Assembly (NCBI RefSeq): GCF_001522545.3
Contig: NC_031799.1
Location: 37,597,228 to 37,661,227 of the forward strand
Length of the DNA stretch: 64,000 nt
DNA from: Parus major
Lineage: Eukaryota > Chordata > Aves > Passeriformes > Paridae
Direction of reading: 5' to 3'
Each line of letters opens with the position of its first letter. Positions within the stretch are counted from its first letter, which is position 1. Shown here piece by piece: positions 49,061-62,373 of this stretch. The translations under genes were made by a program, and so were the position numbers. Under the pieces are notes generated by a model. It saw only the letters and a list, made by a program, of their open reading frames with translations, did no database searches and was not told the DNA's origin.

Positions 49061-50320
49061 GTCTGCAAAACACTGTGATTGGGACAAAATGATTCCTGCC
49101 ACAGTTAGTGATGGCATTCTTGCCACACTGAGCCCAGCACTGTGTAATTTACTTTTTGTCATAAGCCAATTTTGCAGCCACTGCAATGCAACCTGAATCT
49201 CACTTATGATCTAAAGGAGGAAGGCTTAACTGCGTTACCAGTAGTTTCAGTTGTGCAATCTGTTTTATTTTAATTCCCTAACAATGTCATACTCAGACAA
49301 ACAGTATTTTTTGTTGACTGTTACGACATGTTCCATAAATAAAAGATTTCTGCCTTTTAAGAAACGTTCTTCAAGACCTTAGAGAGCAACAATTTGCAAT
49401 TGTTGTACATTACAACAATTATATACTGAAGTGAGGAACATTATTAGTGTGTGAAACTTGTCTCCACAAAGATTAATACTAACAAAGCAGATGCATTTAT
49501 TTTATGAAATAGCATATAAATTAATAATTCATATTAATAAACCCTATTATTATGTGATTGTTCAAAGGAGTGTGTTCTGTCAAAATGATTGTAATTAAAA
49601 TTAGGTTGTGTAGAGCACAGGGTGCCAGAGAACCTTTTAGTGATTGATGTCAGTTGTAAATTTCTTAAGAGGGCTTATCATACTGGTATAAGTGAGGATG
49701 ATAGTAATGCTCTTCAATTGGCATTGCATCGTCTTTGTAAAACCATGAAAAAATTTCTAGTTATCTTTTATTTGAAGAATTTACTCCTTAGGTGATGTGG
49801 TTATCAGCAATATTGTGAATTTTGTCATGGAATGAAGAGTAGGTGGGGTCTAATCAGGCACATGCATTAAAGAAGAAAAAGCTTTATGCAGTTATGTCAT
49901 TAAGGACAACATAATGACGTAAGCACAGTGAAGTGAGCATAAACACCCTTAATTTTGGTGTTTCTTAACTTTCATATGTAAATCTGCAGCCTCTAACAGT
50001 TTTAAAATAGTTTTTGTGTGTGTATTATGGATAAAATAAAAGTAGGAACATGGGATTGTGTTGAAATAGTCAGCAGACTTTCAAGCCTGTTTTCTTTAAA
50101 TGTTGACAATTCTTGCTTGAGTGGGTTGGAAAACTGACAATATAATGTATATTGTATAAATAAGAATATACCTTATGTTGTCATTATATCACCACAGTGG
50201 ATGTATAAACTTTTTTCTTACTGTTCTGTTATCTGTAGTATTTAATCTCTCACTACCAGTTAAGACACAGGGTTCTGGCTTCATAAATATACTAACTATG
50301 CTCCTCTGTTCATTTTCCAG
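44160..50320 (+). other. AOPEP intron, 6161 bp
   Basis: Complete intron. It contains a TCA microsatellite at 49006-49060 and a small palindrome at 49387-49405. No gene, CR1 copy or LTR was recognised. Confidence 0.85.
49006..49060. repeat. TCA trinucleotide microsatellite
   Basis: 55 bp of (TCA/ATC)n, about 18 units with one interruption (TTA near 49020). The minus-strand translation gives the poly-Met run in a spurious frame there. Confidence 0.97.
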
Positions 50321-50364
50321 GATTTTCTTAGCATGCTGTTGGAAGACATTCCTCAACAAAAAAA
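50321..50364 (+). CDS. AOPEP: AOPEP short 44-nt exon
   Basis: This 44-nt exon encodes DFLSMLLEDIPQQK and ends two bases into a Lys codon. The acceptor is CATTTTCCAG (50311-50320) and the donor is AAA|GTAAGA, with a strong intronic side. It joins the previous exon in phase 0, giving the family pattern of LSQ followed by DFL. Human AOPEP as I recall it has the closely similar DFLQMLLENIPEEK here, so the assignment is firm despite the length. The exon lies in the helical C-terminal part of the enzyme. Confidence 0.92.
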
Positions 50365-51345
50365 GTAAGAGCTAGTCTAGAAAAGCCAAAGAAATACATA
50401 GAAATAAGATTTTAATATGTGTTAGCCAGAAATAGTGCTAGTCTGAAGATTCCCATTACATATACACACAAAAAACTACAAGAATTGCTGTGGTTGTCCT
50501 ATACCATGCTCTCCCCAAACAGTGCCTCTAACATGCATATTAGGTCAGAGGTGATGTCCTGTGTTCACTATGCAGTCTGAAATGCCAGGCATAGCTGCCT
50601 GCTCAAACTAACCTGTGATTTGCCTGCCAACTGCTTTTGGCATATGGAACCCTAGAGCAAGGATGCCAGAACTTTGCTGTGAATCTGGGATCCAGAGAAG
50701 ATGGATTTTTTTCAAGAAGTAGTCTGGTGCCATCCCCTCTCAGTCAGACATTGTGCTACATGAGGAAAGATGAGCATGAAATAGAAGTCGAGCGTTAATT
50801 GCCTGACACGTCCTTCAAAATCCTCCTGTGACTGTGACTGGTTGAAGATGATAGTCTTTAGCCACACTTTGGAGCTATCCATGCTTACAGTTTGGTTTGT
50901 TCTGTGCTGTTCTAGACTGTGCTACAAATTCAAATTCTTTTGTAGTGGAGCTTTACATATTACAGTTTTAAAAATTATTCACTTGAAAAATACATTATTG
51001 AAGGCCAGGATTGCAAAAGTGTTCATAACTCTGTGTGAACGCTTAGGAGAAAAAAAAAAAAAAAAGATTATATTCATTGAGGTCAAGTGTATTGAGTTTT
51101 TTAGTGAAACACTTCCATTCCTGGTAGCTAAGGAACAGAGAAGCTAGGTATCATTGGGAAAATACAATACATTGGGAAAATACACCAATTCAAAAAATTG
51201 GTGGTATCTCAGGTTTAGTTTGGGTGCTTTTACATTCTCCAACGATGTAGTGGATAATACTCTCTATATATGATTCAATGTTGTTTCTAGGCCAAATATA
51301 ATGAGGTATATTGTATGGACTAGATGTGAAAGTGATTTTTAAATT

Positions 51346-51408
51346 AGTATATATTATATGTATGATTATATCATATATATTACATATATATATATATATA
51401 TGATTATA
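51346..51408. repeat. TA-rich microsatellite
   Basis: Imperfect (TA)n including an uninterrupted run of about nine TA units at 51384-51401. Confidence 0.9.
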
Positions 51409-54400
51409 CGTTGCCATGTTAAAAAACTCCTGTTTTCCTTCATTTTTTACTTGTGTTTCCCTGAACTCCAAACCCAGTGCAAAATGTTGTTGCATAAGCA
51501 TCCATTTTTTTATCTAAAAACATATTCAAACTTTCTATGAGACTAATGCAAGAAGTATAGCTCCATTTGTGATGCATCACATTACAAAATGTATGAAAGA
51601 AATTTCGGATATATGGTAATTCTTTTTGCAGTCATATATATATATAGCATATCTGAACTATCTATTGCCAAAATTACTTGGCAGGTACCAGCAGCAATGT
51701 GAGGAATCTTGATATATAGAAGGTCTTTATTTCTTATCTGCTGGGAGGGTGTTTTTTTCATTCTTGAATGCATCCTGTGGTTCGTTCAGAAATACTTACC
51801 TGAAGTAAAAAAAAGGGAGGAAAGATAAAAATCAAGTATTTTTAGTGATTGTCTGATCACAAGTGCTTTTTTGCACAAAGTTTGATATAGGAATGAAGTG
51901 CATTTCAATATTAGAGCAAAAATACTTTGTAGCACATAAAACCTCTCAGGTTTGCGCACTTCTACCAAGTAAAATTTAAATGTTTAGACTATGCACTTTA
52001 AACTTGACAAGTATCAAGCACTCTAATACAGTGAAGTTTGTAATGGAGGCTGGTCTTAATCATAGAAAAAGAAAAAAATAAAGAGATATTTGTAGTAGGT
52101 AATAAAACCAAACCTTGCCCTCAGCTGTGACAACAGGGGCTAACTATGTTGCTATTAATGGAACCTGGCTTGTGGGAGACTTTTGTAATGCGATCAGGAT
52201 GAACATTGGCAGAAAACTGTTGTGAAACAGTGTAGAAATTTTCTGTACTTGTTACACTGTAGTAATGTAACTTCAGCTTTCCACTATTCAATCCAGGGAC
52301 TGATGTAAAAGGTTCTTACCTCCAAGTATTTAATTCCTTTAGCTTTATTCAAAGGAAATTTTTTTAGTACATTCCCAGTGATTAATAGCTCCAAGATCCA
52401 GATGTAACTTTTTATTGATCTTTGCTGCCTTCTTTACTTGGAGGAGGTCAGTTTTATGCCTAGTTTATAGGGCTACTTCACTTCCTGCTCTGACTCATTT
52501 ACAATGGCATGTTAACTGCAGGAATCCATGCTGTGAAGCAGAATCCTTCTCTTTCTGGACTGCAGCTGAATACTGACATCAGATAAGCTGAGCAGTACAT
52601 TGTGGTCCTTTATAATTTCTGAACTTGCCTTTAAGACTGATTATTTGTCTGAGTGGAGGACTAATGGAAATAATGACAAACAAATATTGATGATTATCCT
52701 TCTCTGTTTACAAAGCCTTTTAAAATACTACATGCACTGGTTAGAGTCTCACATTATCGTGGCCTTTCTGAGGAAAGTCTACAATACTACCCACCTGTAA
52801 CCAAGGTATTTTATTTACTCATATAATTTGAAACTTCACTACATTGAAAGAAATCAAACTGACCAAACAAAACCCCAATAAAACCCCCTCTTATGTGTCT
52901 GTATATCAGAGTGCATTAGATTTGATAAAACTCCAGTGGCTCTATTCTCCCCAAGGCTTACACCCATAGTCTTTGCTGCAAGTTGATCTTTTCCACATCT
53001 GCCCAACATGTGAGCTTTGCAAAGAATCAGTGTTTACCCTTGTAACAGAGGGTTTCACCGGTCTTAGATATATCAGAATTGCTGCATGTGCAACCACTTT
53101 ATGACTGCAAATTTTTTTTTAACAGGTCAGTTCTGCTCTTAGGGTTTTTTTGCTGGTATTTTTTATTTCATTTCATTCAATTAAATAAAAAAATCTACTA
53201 GTAAGCTGTGGTTTTAATAATATATGATAGGTAAAGGCTTGTGTTATAGCTCTCCTATTTGTACTTCTCATAATCCAGGTTCACTAACTACGTCCCTTGG
53301 ATGTTTTCACAAATTGTCAATTAAATACTAAAATAATGCTGCAATTTCAAACTCCTCAGCTATGTAGGTGTATCTCTTTCTTTCACGTTTGCTTTCTTTG
53401 ATTCACATCATGTTGTTGTGAATGTGATGATTTTGAATGAGACAAACAGCTGACAGACACATAACTACTGAAACAAATAATTGTGAAAAATTACTCCCAG
53501 TGGTTTTCATTCCTCATTTTTTTTTTTAAATAAGCCAAAATGTTTATGCTGGATAAAATCCAAAGAAAATTTATCTTCAGGAAGGTATCTCTGGTTGACA
53601 ATCACTAATTGGTCATTGTGTTTTGATTCACTCTAATTATGCCTCCATACTTAGCTGGAATACCTTACTTTGAAAATTACTGACATATATAAACATATGA
53701 TGTAGCAGATATGCTTGTATAAGTATTTTAAGTTAGATATGGCAGATTTTTCTATCTTCCTTTACCCTAAAAAAAGAAAAGTTGTACACTTTTATGTTTT
53801 TTCTCCTCGATTTAGGCATTAAATGTTTGTAAGAGTACCTTAGAACCTCATGCAGTGAAAATTTCATGTATAGCCATCTTTTATAATGCTAATTTTCAAA
53901 TTATCACTAATGACAGTATTTTACAGATTTTGTTTTAAAATGTTGAATCTGAACCGTGTGTGATGTTAGACAATTGCTAAAACCATTTTTCTTATCAATC
54001 TAAACAAATAGACAAGGAATGAGATAACGGATGTAAACGTTCTCATTTTACAGTAGAGAACTGTTATAGAAAGCAATTGAAGAAACTCAGTCTTGTAAGA
54101 GTTACTGCTAGTCAATTCAACCCAGATCCCACTGTCCAATACAGAACCTTAAGCAGAACGCGATTCAGGAATTCATACAGACACCAGATTTAACTCCTTA
54201 CAGATGCTTAACTGCAATGTAAGCAGGTGGTAAATGCCCTTACTGAACTGCATCCTCTACAAATATCAAATATCTCTATTCTTTCTCCAGGACACTTGTT
54301 TTGAGATGGCAATCTGTTTGTGGTAATATTTTTGGGTATAGTTCTAAGTCAAACAATTTAGCAGGAACATTTCCAACATCTTCATAGTTCTTCAGTACTG

Positions 54401-56449
54401 ACAATTAAGAAATTCAGAGTAGATCTTTGCAAAAGTCTGCTCATTACAAATGTATTTAAAAAAAAAATAGTGAATGTCTCTTAAACAAGTTGGTTTTTTT
54501 TTGTTATGTGCTAACAAGAATATCCTCATTTGGAATTAAATGAATTACTTGTGTGCAAGTACAACAGATAAGATTGCATATGGTTGTATGACAGGTGTTT
54601 TTCTGAAACTGTGGGTGCTGCTGGCAGAAAAGAAATCAGTGTTCCTGGTCTTGCCCTTAGGAAAAATGACAAAGTTTTAGGAGGGACTGAGAAACTTTCT
54701 AGTGGTTTCTCCTGGATTAGTGTGGTGTCAAAACAGTGTGATTCCCCTCAGTGTGATAAGCTTATTTCAAAGCCAGTTCTTGAAATGAAATAGAGGTATG
54801 TTAAACAACAGCTCTACACAGCAAATGTAACATGGGTTATTTTGCAGAGATTTTTTTCTCAGACTATAGGTTTCATTTCTGGGAATGGGGGAAAAAGATG
54901 ATTAGTTGACATGGTGAGGCTGTATTTCTTATCCCTTGGTAAGACAAATTAAGTGTGCAACTAAGGGAATTTTCCCCAGCTTCTAGCTCTACTTCAGCAT
55001 TACAACACTATGCTGTATTGGGTTTAATTCATGCAATAACAAATAACAAATTTTTTTATCGTGCTTATGCTTCTTGAGACAGAATAAATGGTACAATCCA
55101 AATGACCTACATTTGACTATATAAAATTTTGGTGTCTTATTTTAAGCTAGTTCTGTATGCATGTTTTTAGTAACCAGACAGAAATAAGAAATCAAGACCA
55201 CCATCATCTTCTGGGGAAAGTAAATTAGTTGACTGACTGTTTGGTTATATTTCTCTATACTGTTATTCCCAGTCAAGGGACTCAGCTAATCTGATTTAAG
55301 ACTGGACACCAATTTTTAGAGCACAGTGGTAAGGTTAAGGTAATTATAGTCTGAGGGATTAGCAGTCAAATGTTCCAAATTTACTAAGTTTGCACAAATA
55401 ACAAGTCTGGATCTTCAGTCATTTATATTAATGTAGACCACTACACAAGCATCACATATATGTTCAGTTTTCTGTAGAAAATTGATTTATATGGTAATCT
55501 GACACACACAATGGTAATTTCCTGAAAATTCAGAATCCTGGCAATGTAGAAAGGCTCCCTCTTGGCAGCTGTGATTATTGAAATCATATGAGAAGTTGAA
55601 AGTGTCTATTGGGTTGTTTGTTTTCTTGATTCACAGCTTGGAAATGGCTGTTATTTTCATGAATGTTTTGTTGGTTGAGTCTACAGTGAGTCTTATCAAG
55701 GCATTACCATGCACAGGAGCATACACATTTGTTCTGATTCTCAGAATATTTATATTCATTGAGGGCTTACTCAACTTCCTTTTTTCAGTACTTGCATGTG
55801 TGATTTTTTAATTATTATTAATTTTATTTTATTTATTTTTATTTGGCTTCCCTGCAAGCTGGGAAGTTTTCCATCAGAGTTGAAGTAAATACCACAGAAG
55901 CTGCCTACAAAAGTAGAAGTGCAAATATAGTTTCTGAATTTACAAATACTTCTGTATGTAGTTATTTCGGTCTCACACAGCTTTATCGTGACAAACTGTT
56001 TCCTTTTGTTGAATCTCCAGACTAGTCTGTGATTTCACTGTGAATGTTATCAGGATATAAAGAAAGTGCAGAAAGGACAAAACTATGCACTTAGTAACTT
56101 TGAGAATTAACATCCATCAGTGCTTTTTAAAATCCCAAAGTTTATCCATGTAACAAGAAATAGAGCACCTGTTCATACTTTACATGTTTCATGAATGCAG
56201 TTTACCACATAACACTTTTACTGACAATCCTTATCGGCACTGAATTTATGATTTAAGTACACAAAACATGATCTACCTTTTAATTTGCTCATAGGACTTC
56301 TGATGGTTTTATTCTTTAAAAAAAACCAAGAATGTTACACCACTTCAGTACAACCAATACTTGAATTTAGAGGATTTCACTAACTTCTAAAGGATTATTT
56401 TTCACATTAAAAAATTGGTATTTTTTTGCATATCTTCTAATTATTTTTC

Positions 56450-56469
56450 TTTTTTTTTTTTTTTTAAAG
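56450..56469 (+). promoter_or_regulatory. T16 tract and 3' splice site of an AOPEP exon
   Basis: Sixteen consecutive T (56450-56465) followed by AAAG form the acceptor of the 56470-56530 exon. Long uninterrupted T tracts are prone to length variation. Confidence 0.85.
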
Positions 56470-56530
56470 GGCTGGATTAACTGTAGAAAGTATCTTCCAG
56501 AACTGGCTGGATACTTCTGGAATACCAAAG
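56470..56530 (+). CDS. AOPEP: AOPEP exon, end of the segment visible here
   Basis: This 61-nt exon follows a long T tract and AAAG; its first G completes the Lys codon from the previous exon. It encodes AGLTVESIFQNWLDTSGIPK and ends in phase 0 at AAG|GTAAAT. The NWL..SGIPK pattern is the conserved M1 motif (W-L-x-x-x-G-x-P) at the entry to the leukotriene A4 hydrolase C-terminal domain. The next exon is not recognisable in the remaining 7.5 kb and is presumably downstream. Confidence 0.94.
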
Positions 56531-58286
56531 GTAAATATAAATTACCAGGTCACAGTTCCTTCTGGAGTCTTGATTTTCTCATTACATTATATGTTTTAAA
56601 TCACTACCTGAACTTGTAACAGGTATAAATAAACAGTTTTGATGATGACTGCTTTCCACACCTTTGTATGGCTTTAGCTTTTACCAATTACAGGTTTTTT
56701 CTTCTGCAGGTGTCTCAACAAACCTGCAAAATTTATCCTAGAAATTAATATTGTAGTCATATGAAAGTATACTTTACAGTATAATGATGGAGTCTATTCA
56801 GTGTAAGGAGCGTTGTTCACAGTTTTTGGAATATGAATTATTTGAAAGCATTACTGACAGCAGTAATTAAATGTTAAATTATTTGTACTTCGATAACTTG
56901 TGAATGTTATGACTTGCTTGTAAATCTGCTGCATAGGTAACATCTATTTTTGGTGTTCCAGCATTGAGACTAAGTTTTTTTTTCTGCTTTTAATACTAAA
57001 AGGTTTTAGATTAATTTTTAAATTCTGTGAACGGAAAATGCTTAGTTGTGTCTGTGCTATGTGAAGTCTCTGATTATTAATTTTGGACCAAATCTGGGAT
57101 GAGATAACAAATAATATCTGTACATTGATCTTTGTAAAACCCAGCTTTATACAGAGTGATTTTTAGCGTATCCTTGGGACTCAGTTTCTAACTGATTTCC
57201 CCTAAGCAGGTATCCCCTAGGGTGCTTGTGATTTACCCTGCCTACTGCTCAAATTTGTTTCCACTTGTATGAGTATTAAAAAAAAAAACTGAACAAACCA
57301 CCAACTTTGAAAAGTTAGAATGTTAAGTTCTGGTTTCCATGTGCAGAAGTTCACATGCTTAAGGCAGCATGACTCAGTGAGCACATTTGCAGGTAGAATT
57401 GACAAAATAACTGGAGAGCTCTGACAATGGTCAGAGAACCTGATCTGTACCCAGACACTGTGGCTGAGCTCTTCCCTTGACAGCCTAGGAGATGTGTGTG
57501 TTCACTGATCCCTGTATGCTGTAGAAGGCTTTTGGGAAAGATCGACCCTGAGATCAAAATGCTTCAAGACTATTTGAATAAGTTGTAGAATCAAGGTGGA
57601 GTTTGTTTTTTGGTATAAAGTTGTTGAAAATAAAATTAACTTTAATTAGAAGGGCGGAAAGGAAGCGATAGTGTCATCATGCATCTTGATGCTCAGTCAT
57701 TTCTTAGAAGACCTTGATCTTAATTCTCGGTTTTGGTTTTTGGTGAAAAATTTGCACACATTCTCAAACAGCTGATTAAAATATATGGGGGAGATTGATG
57801 TTGCATAGCTGTAGCTGTAAGAGGCTGAACTGGCTCCTGACATGTAAGAGCTTTCTTATCTACACGTATCTTTTTGAGGATGTGCTTTATTAATGTCTGA
57901 CAATCAACTTAAAATCACAAATTAGGAAGATAGGAGCCGACTAAAAGACTAAAAATGGTTTTGACTAATCTGCAAACTAAACTCTGTTTTCCTGAGCGCC
58001 ATAAGTCGCTCAGAATGAATAGTGAGTAGTTTCATTATACCTTGCAACTGTCTGTTGCTTGTGTAAACAAAACATGTATCAAAAATATTTCCATACCTAA
58101 CAGGTTTTTAAGTTGTTTGAAATTTTCTTTAATGACTACAGAGATGTCCCTGGTATTTTGACTGTTCCATATAAAAAATATCAACAGGAATTTTACTAAT
58201 TTAGTATTCTGCTTCTGAGCATCTGGTGCTCACCTCTTCTCTCTCTCTTGCTCTCTCTCTCTTCCTTCCCTCAATAATATTGTTGA
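56531..58286 (+). other. AOPEP intron (start), nothing coding recognised
   Basis: Mostly AT-rich. It contains a CpG-bearing inverted repeat at 57992-58013 and a CT-rich run at about 58230-58270 next to the CR1 element. The next AOPEP exon was not found. Confidence 0.6.
57992..58013. repeat. CpG-containing hairpin
   Basis: CTGAGCG and CGCTCAG (7-bp perfect arms) flank an 8-nt loop. CpG is otherwise rare in this intron. It may be a conserved non-coding element or chance. Confidence 0.6.
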
Positions 58287-59640
58287 TCATAAAATCATAA
58301 ATGGTTTGAGTTGAAAGGGATATAAAAGATCATCCAACCCCTGCCATGGACAGGGACACCTTCCATTAGAGCATATTGCTCAGAGCCCCATCCAACATGG
58401 CCTTGAACACTTCCAGGGATGGAACATATACAGCTTTTTTGGGAAACTTGTTCCAGTACCTCATCATTCTCACAGTAAAAACCTTCTTCCTCATATCTGA
58501 CCTAAACCTACTGCTTCAGTTTGAATGCATTCCCCCTTGTCCTGTTACTACATACTCTGTAAAATATCTCTTTCCATTTTTCATGTAGGCTCCCTTCAGG
58601 TACTGGAAGACTGCAATTAGGTCACCCTTTCTCTCTTCCAGGCTGAACGAACCTAACTCTCCAAGCCTTTCTTCACAGGAGAGGTGCTCCATCCCTCTAA
58701 TCATCTTGGAGACCCTCCTCTAGACTCACTTCAACAGACTGATGTTAATCTGGAACCCCAAAGCTGGATGCAGAGTTCCAGGTGAGGGGCAAAATTCCCT
58801 CCCTCCCCTGCTGCCCACGCTGCTTTGGATGCAGCCCAGGACACATTTGGCTTTCTGAGCTGGGAGTGCCCATGGCTGGGTCATGTCCAGCCTCTCACCC
58901 AGCAGCACCCCCAAGTCCTTCTCCCAGAGCTGCTTTTGACCTGTTCATCCCCAGCCTGTGCTGGTACCAGGGGTTGCCCAAACCCAGGTCCAGCACCTTG
59001 CACTTGTTCTTGTTAAACCTCAGAAAATTCACATGGGCCCAGTTCTTGAGTTTGTCCAGGTGCCTCTGGATGGCATCCTGTTCTTCAGGTATGTCAACAG
59101 TACCACTCAGCATGGTGTCACCTGCAAATTCTTTGAGGGTGCACTTGATCCCATTGTCCATGTCATCAATGAAGGTGCTAAATAACACAGGTCCTAATAC
59201 AGACCCCCGAGGGATGCACTTGTCACTGATGTCCATTGGGACTCTGAGCCATTGACCACTACCCTCTGGATGCAACTGGCTAATCGCTTTCTTATCCATC
59301 TAATAATCCACCATCAATTCCCTCCATCTCCAATTTACAGAGAAGGATGCTGTGTCAAAGGCTTTACAGAAGTCTGGATAAATGGCATCTGTAGCCCTTC
59401 CCTTGTCCACTCATGGAATCATTCCATCAGAGAAGGCCATGTAGTTGGTCAGGCAGTACTAGCCCTTGGTGAGGTCCTGCTGGGTGTCTTAAATCACCTC
59501 CCTGTCCCCCATGATGTTCCCAAGCACAGAAACAATGCTGACAAGTCAGTAGTTCCCAGGGTTCTCTTTTTTCCCTTTTTAAAGATGATTTATACTTGTC
59601 TTCATCACTCGTCAGGATCTTACGGGAACCAACTTCCACT
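58287..59640 (-). mobile_element. CR1 LINE, antisense, about 1.35 kb with decayed reverse-transcriptase end
   Basis: The CR1 3' end is at the left (ATCATAAATGGTTTGAGTTG, then CCCCTGCCATGGACAGGGAC). It continues through the 3' UTR into ORF2 on the minus strand. The minus frame at 59299-58895 retains the reverse-transcriptase palm: CIPRGSVLGPVLFSTFIDDM, then FAGDT where an active element has F-A-D-D, then LKNWAHVNFLRFNKNKC. The second catalytic Asp is thus replaced by Gly within the decayed motif, and the frame is incomplete, so the copy is dead. The right (5') boundary is approximate. Confidence 0.92.
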
Positions 59641-62373
59641 TTATTGAAAGAACTGGAGTTATCATCCAGTGACTAGGAAACCTTATTTCCTTTGAGCTTT
59701 ATTAAATCATTAGAGGAGCCTTTATTCCTGCAATTCAGACCGTAGAGGTTGCTTAGCAGCTCTCAATATGTTTATATCTATAGTGTAAGTATGACTGTAA
59801 TTACTGACTACAGAACTGTAAAGAGTGTAGGTATACTTGTTTTACAGGACCTGATATTGAAATCCCCTTGTAAAGTATTTAGATTATTTCAGTAAACTAA
59901 TAGCCTGGCTAATTCAATGAATCTATATGAAGGCATATAAGATCACAACTTACACACAGATGAACTACCTGCATTATAAACAGCAGTCCAGAAATGGCAC
60001 AGAATTTAGTCTCTCTCATGTAGTTTACTAGGTGAGTGGGCAAGGGTGTGCTGACAGGAAGGTTTCTGTCAGCCCCTTTGGGCACAGTCAGTCAGTGTGA
60101 GCAGGATGAGGTATAAAGTACCCACTACAACTGCCTACTTTCTTTCAGTACTGGAGCAATTGGAAAACTGGAGCAACTGGAAAAGCATCTGGTAGATATC
60201 TGATTCAAAGATGTCCCAAATGCATAGTAGCAGCATCCTGCACCCCACACACAAGATCCAACAACTTTCTGCTTATAGCCCTTGTAAAACTGATTCTGGA
60301 GTCCTATATGACAGTTAAAGTCACTCTTAATATTGCAGCACCTACTATGAGAAATTGCTTGAGCAAGCATTTAAACATTTTAAATTACAAATACTAAGAT
60401 TTCACTGCATTTGCAAAGGAAACCTCCTTCCTGGAGAGACTATACTTTGTAATGGAATTGGGTAATGTGTATCATGCTGTACTTAAATCCCAATGTGATT
60501 CCTTTATATCTCTCTCATATAAGAATTTTTGTATTTTACACTTGCTGTGGTGTTTTTGTGTTTTTATTTCCATGTGTTGGTGGATTTTGCACAGGAAATT
60601 GATGCCATTTACTGAGTATAAAGAAAAGTCAACTCAAGTGGTTCATTTACAGCATTAGCTATCAATGTGATTTCATGAATTTTCTTCTGTGTTATATTCA
60701 AGTCTATCCCCTGTATGTAACTGGTACTCTTTAATATTCAGTAACCAAATGGTCACTTAAAACCAGAGTTCTCAGCCCATCTCTTAGTTGACTGTCTTCA
60801 CAGCAGTGTCTGTGTAGCTTAAGGACACTGTAAGGGTACAAAAAGGTATGCAAAAGACATATAAGGCTAAGTACTTTCTACTCCTCAGACTGCTAAAGCA
60901 ATTTTACCATCTTTCTTGCACACAGGAATCTTGTATTCTCTATATTTTGTATTCTTTATGGTCATAAGACATGTCATCTGTCTAACTGAAGATCCTGTAC
61001 TCCTTTACTTGTGCTTTTTTACATTTGCCATTCCAAATTCTCTTTCCAATTCTGTCCAGGGAACTGCAGATATATAGATATAGATATAGATGGTACAGAT
61101 ATAAACATATGCTCCTTTATAGTTGCAGCTTAAAACTATTGTCAATTTCCATTACTGTTTCACTCTTGGAAAAGTTATCTGTTCTTTTCTAAATACTGGT
61201 CTAGTTTCCAGGCTCAGGTATATATGAACAGTAATCAAGAATAACTTGATGTAAGAGAGTCATACAAATAAATAAAATCAGAACTTGGCTTCCTGCCATG
61301 AAAAAAAAAAAATTCTGCATGCCAACTAACATTTCCAATTTGTTATTTTCTAAAACATGAAAGATTAATGTTATGAAAAAGAAAGTGTGGTTATAACCTG
61401 GCCAATTCTTTCTTACACGGAAGAGTGCCACTCCACAATGGTTGGCTTCAGACTTGCTGAGCAGGGTTTTCTCACACACAAAACAATAAGGAATATAAAA
61501 GATGAAAAGAAAGTATTTCTCAAATACAAGCTTTCATGAGAGTTTTTTCCTGGGGACATGTCATGGTGGTATTAAATAAGGTAAAATATATTGTGTGGTT
61601 GCACATGATTTTATCAAATCATGCAACCTTCAGTATATACTTCTGTCTCAGAAGTGACTTATGGGGGGATTAACTTTAGACAATGAGTTAAGCTGGCAAG
61701 GAGTAGAATCAGAAGAAACAAATAGCTCCACAACTGGAAAATACCTGTGAAATCACTGTAGTCCACTTCAAACCTGCTCATGATGATTTGTTTTCCTAAG
61801 TACAGTTCAGTTGTTTCTTTCAGTATATGCAGTGTTTAATTAGAATTTAAGGCTAAAAGGCCATATGCTTTTTTAGGAAGATTTTCTCAGCTCTGCACAA
61901 ACTTGTCTTTGTCTTATATTGCGCAGTTACTATTGCCTGATTTTTTTATTCTACCCTAGGTAATTAACCTTTTTAAAATAAGCTTTAAAGTCTTTACCCC
62001 TTTTTGAGTTCTGTCGTACACTGTTTAACAAGTAGATTATTAAACATTAAGTAGTCCCTGCATCATAAAAACTTCTAAATGTATTTAACTCATTCCAATT
62101 TTCATCACTTTTTATTCTGCTTTTGAAATGGCATATGCTATTATTTACTGGTAAATTTCCTATATTAATTTTTTCTTACCTGTGTATTTCAGTTGGTATC
62201 TTGTGTAAAATTGATCATCTCCACATTTACTCTCCAGTTTATAAAAAAAAAACAAAAAAAAAAAAAAGGAAAAGGGGAGGGAAGAAAATAAGAAGAGTGG
62301 TTAGCCTCCTCCTTCATGATTTTTAGTTTCTATTATGTTCCAATTTCCTACACTGTAACCTACAAGTCTCAGT
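59641..62373 (+). other. AOPEP intron, nothing firm
   Basis: A frame of about 80 codons following CTTTCTTTCAG at 60149 is open on both strands and does not resemble AOPEP. An (ATAGAT)n-like stretch lies at about 61069-61091, and A-rich low-complexity runs at about 61301-61312 and 62240-62290. Confidence 0.5.

Larger units (their letters stand above)
50365..56469 (+). other. AOPEP intron, 6105 bp
   Basis: Complete intron. It has a TA-rich microsatellite at about 51346-51408 and a 16-T run forming its acceptor polypyrimidine tract. No gene or transposon was recognised. Confidence 0.85.
36629..56530 (+). other. AOPEP: AOPEP gene, central part (six exons, incomplete at both ends)
   Basis: Six exons encode a continuous segment of aminopeptidase O, an M1-family zinc metallopeptidase related to leukotriene A4 hydrolase that removes N-terminal residues from peptides (reported on angiotensin III). 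Seen directly: every exon is bounded by AG and GT, and phases agree across all five junctions (exon lengths 190, 107, 103, 108, 44 and 61 nt). The joined frame has no stop and carries the zinc motif, the catalytic-tyrosine region and the start of the helical C-terminal domain. Introns are 1741, 5176, 106, 6161 and 6105 bp. No start codon region, N-terminal domain or terminal exon was found, so the gene extends past both window edges. Identification rests on remembered human protein similarity, which is strong around the zinc motif. Confidence 0.95.

Noticed and set aside
48887..49186. 99-codon frame with a poly-Met run
   Set aside because: It is produced by the TCA microsatellite read on the minus strand.
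60149..60409. Frame after an acceptor-like CTTTCTTTCAG that could be the next AOPEP exon
   Set aside because: The translation does not resemble the AOPEP segment expected after SGIPK, the opposite strand is also open, and no donor-bounded exon is evident.
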